Source: Cryomorphaceae bacterium (GTDB lineage Bacteria > Bacteroidota > Bacteroidia > Flavobacteriales > Schleiferiaceae). Taken from it: a DNA stretch of 7,145 bases. The stretch lies in NCBI GenBank assembly GCA_003507115.1, contig DNWN01000167.1:1-7145 (forward strand), written 5' to 3'. Shown one piece after another: positions 6,486 through 7,145 of the stretch; the stretch's first letter is position 1; every line of letters begins with the position of its first letter. The notes below the pieces were generated by a model that was given only the letters and a program-made list of their open reading frames with translations, ran no database searches and was not told the DNA's origin. A program made the position numbers and the translations under genes.

Positions 6486-7145
6486 GGGCGAAGTCGCTGT
6501 AAAATTCGTTGCAAGAAGGTATGCAAGTCTGGGGCCAATCCCAAGTAGCGCATCCCCATCCAGGCCCACAGGCTATGCAGGCAAACTTCTAACACGGGAT
6601 AGAGGACTTGGTTCCCGACAGGGAGGGTTTCAATGCTTCTTCGGGGCATCGGGATGCCAAATTGATCCTGACTAGGTCCCTCAATCCATGCCCAGACTGC
6701 GGCGTGCAGGCCAATGCCCACCACTAACCACAAGCAGGCCTTCACAAAGCCTACGCCCAACCAGACATGGCCCGTTAGGCGATGCAAGGCCCAAAGTTTG
6801 ACCCCATTGTAGAGCACCATCGCCACAAAAATCACCTGGGCCGCCCCGGTCACTCCGTGATCGGGAATCCACCACTGCCCGAGTCCTACCGCGAAGGTGA
6901 TCAGGGCCACATTGGCATAGAGCTCCCAACGGAAGGACTTGGAGGCGACCAAAACCAGACCGCTCGGCCCGGTCGCAACGTTGACGACTTGGGCCCCCGC
7001 AATCCACATCACGGCCCCCAAGCCGCCTTGGTAATTGGCGGGTAGCACGTTGAAGGCCCAAGGACTCACAGCGAGCGCCACGAGAAAAATCCAACCGGAG
7101 GCCAGCCATTGACTCTGAAGTGAGCGTTCACCGAGTGTTCGAACT
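6482..7145 (-). CDS. Wzx-like polysaccharide flippase, C-terminal part (5' end outside window)
   Basis: The 220 visible codons end at TGA 6482-6484, and the N-terminus lies beyond the right edge. The sequence is strongly hydrophobic, with about six helices visible (roughly 16-35, 42-65, 76-93, 96-115, 130-153 and 178-198 of the visible part). Segments typical of Bacteroidota oligosaccharide-flippase (MATE/MVF-like) proteins are VLPANYQGG, VNVATGPSGLVLVASK, and WWIPDHGVTGAAQVIF. It probably moves lipid-linked oligosaccharide units across the inner membrane. A polar stretch of about 24 residues (EGPSQDQFG to PVGNQ) separates the last two helices and is longer than I would expect. It shares a four-base ATGA overlap with the glycosyltransferase gene downstream, so both likely belong to one surface-polysaccharide operon. 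A lipid II flippase (MurJ-like) is less likely, given the motifs and the neighbour. An ATG at 7081 is internal, because homologous-looking sequence continues upstream of it. Confidence 0.85.
   Translation of the reverse strand, partial: VRTLGERSLQSQWLASGWIFLVALAVSPWAFNVLPANYQGGLGAVMWIAGAQVVNVATGPSGLVLVASKSFRWELYANVALITFAVGLGQWWIPDHGVTGAAQVIFVAMVLYNGVKLWALHRLTGHVWLGVGFVKACLWLVVGIGLHAAVWAWIEGPSQDQFGIPMPRRSIETLPVGNQVLYPVLEVCLHSLWAWMGMRYLGLAPDLHTFLQRILQRLRP

Noticed and set aside
6486..6569. Extended glycosyltransferase start at GTG 6569
   Set aside because: It would add 28 residues inside the flippase gene, while the ATG at 6485 has the normal GT4 beginning and an ATGA coupling overlap.

Overview
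The window looks like chromosomal DNA of a moderately GC-rich member of the Bacteroidota, most likely a Flavobacteriales or Cryomorphaceae/Schleiferiaceae-like lineage. The lineage is an inference. It rests on a TonB-dependent receptor with an N-terminal carboxypeptidase-regulatory-like domain, the Bacteroidota-style RlmH ending (NEPYHH), the absence of clear Shine-Dalgarno sequences before most starts, and two candidate TAnnTTTG promoter elements. There is no mobile element, CRISPR array, tRNA or rRNA, and coding density is very high.

Left block, all on the minus strand and read from right to left: rlmH (3407-3832, 23S rRNA pseudouridine-1915 N3-methyltransferase), holA (2321-3328, DNA polymerase III delta, the clamp-loader subunit), then a TonB-dependent outer-membrane receptor (1-2349). 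The receptor is essentially complete; only its stop codon and perhaps a few codons lie outside the left edge. Its start lies 29 bases inside the end of holA. A 122-base gap (3833-3954) separates rlmH from a divergent plus-strand pair.

Middle block, plus strand: a six-helix YihY/BrkB-family inner-membrane protein (3955-4896), followed 11 bases later by a small secreted DUF2147 protein (4908-5351). The pair ends at a strong intrinsic terminator with a UUCG loop (5374-5406).

Right block, minus strand: the C-terminal part of a Wzx-like polysaccharide flippase (6482-7145, cut by the right edge), joined by an ATGA overlap to a GT-B family 4 glycosyltransferase (5325-6485). This looks like the 3' end of a surface-polysaccharide operon. 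It converges on the YihY/DUF2147 pair: the two blocks overlap tail to tail by 27 bases, and the plus-strand terminator lies inside the glycosyltransferase coding sequence.

I did not find a convincing undescribed multi-gene system. The points worth a second look are compact-genome features: the terminator embedded in an opposing gene, the receptor starting inside holA, a short RlmH with a changed SAM-site glycine, and homopolymer tracts in holA and the receptor gene.
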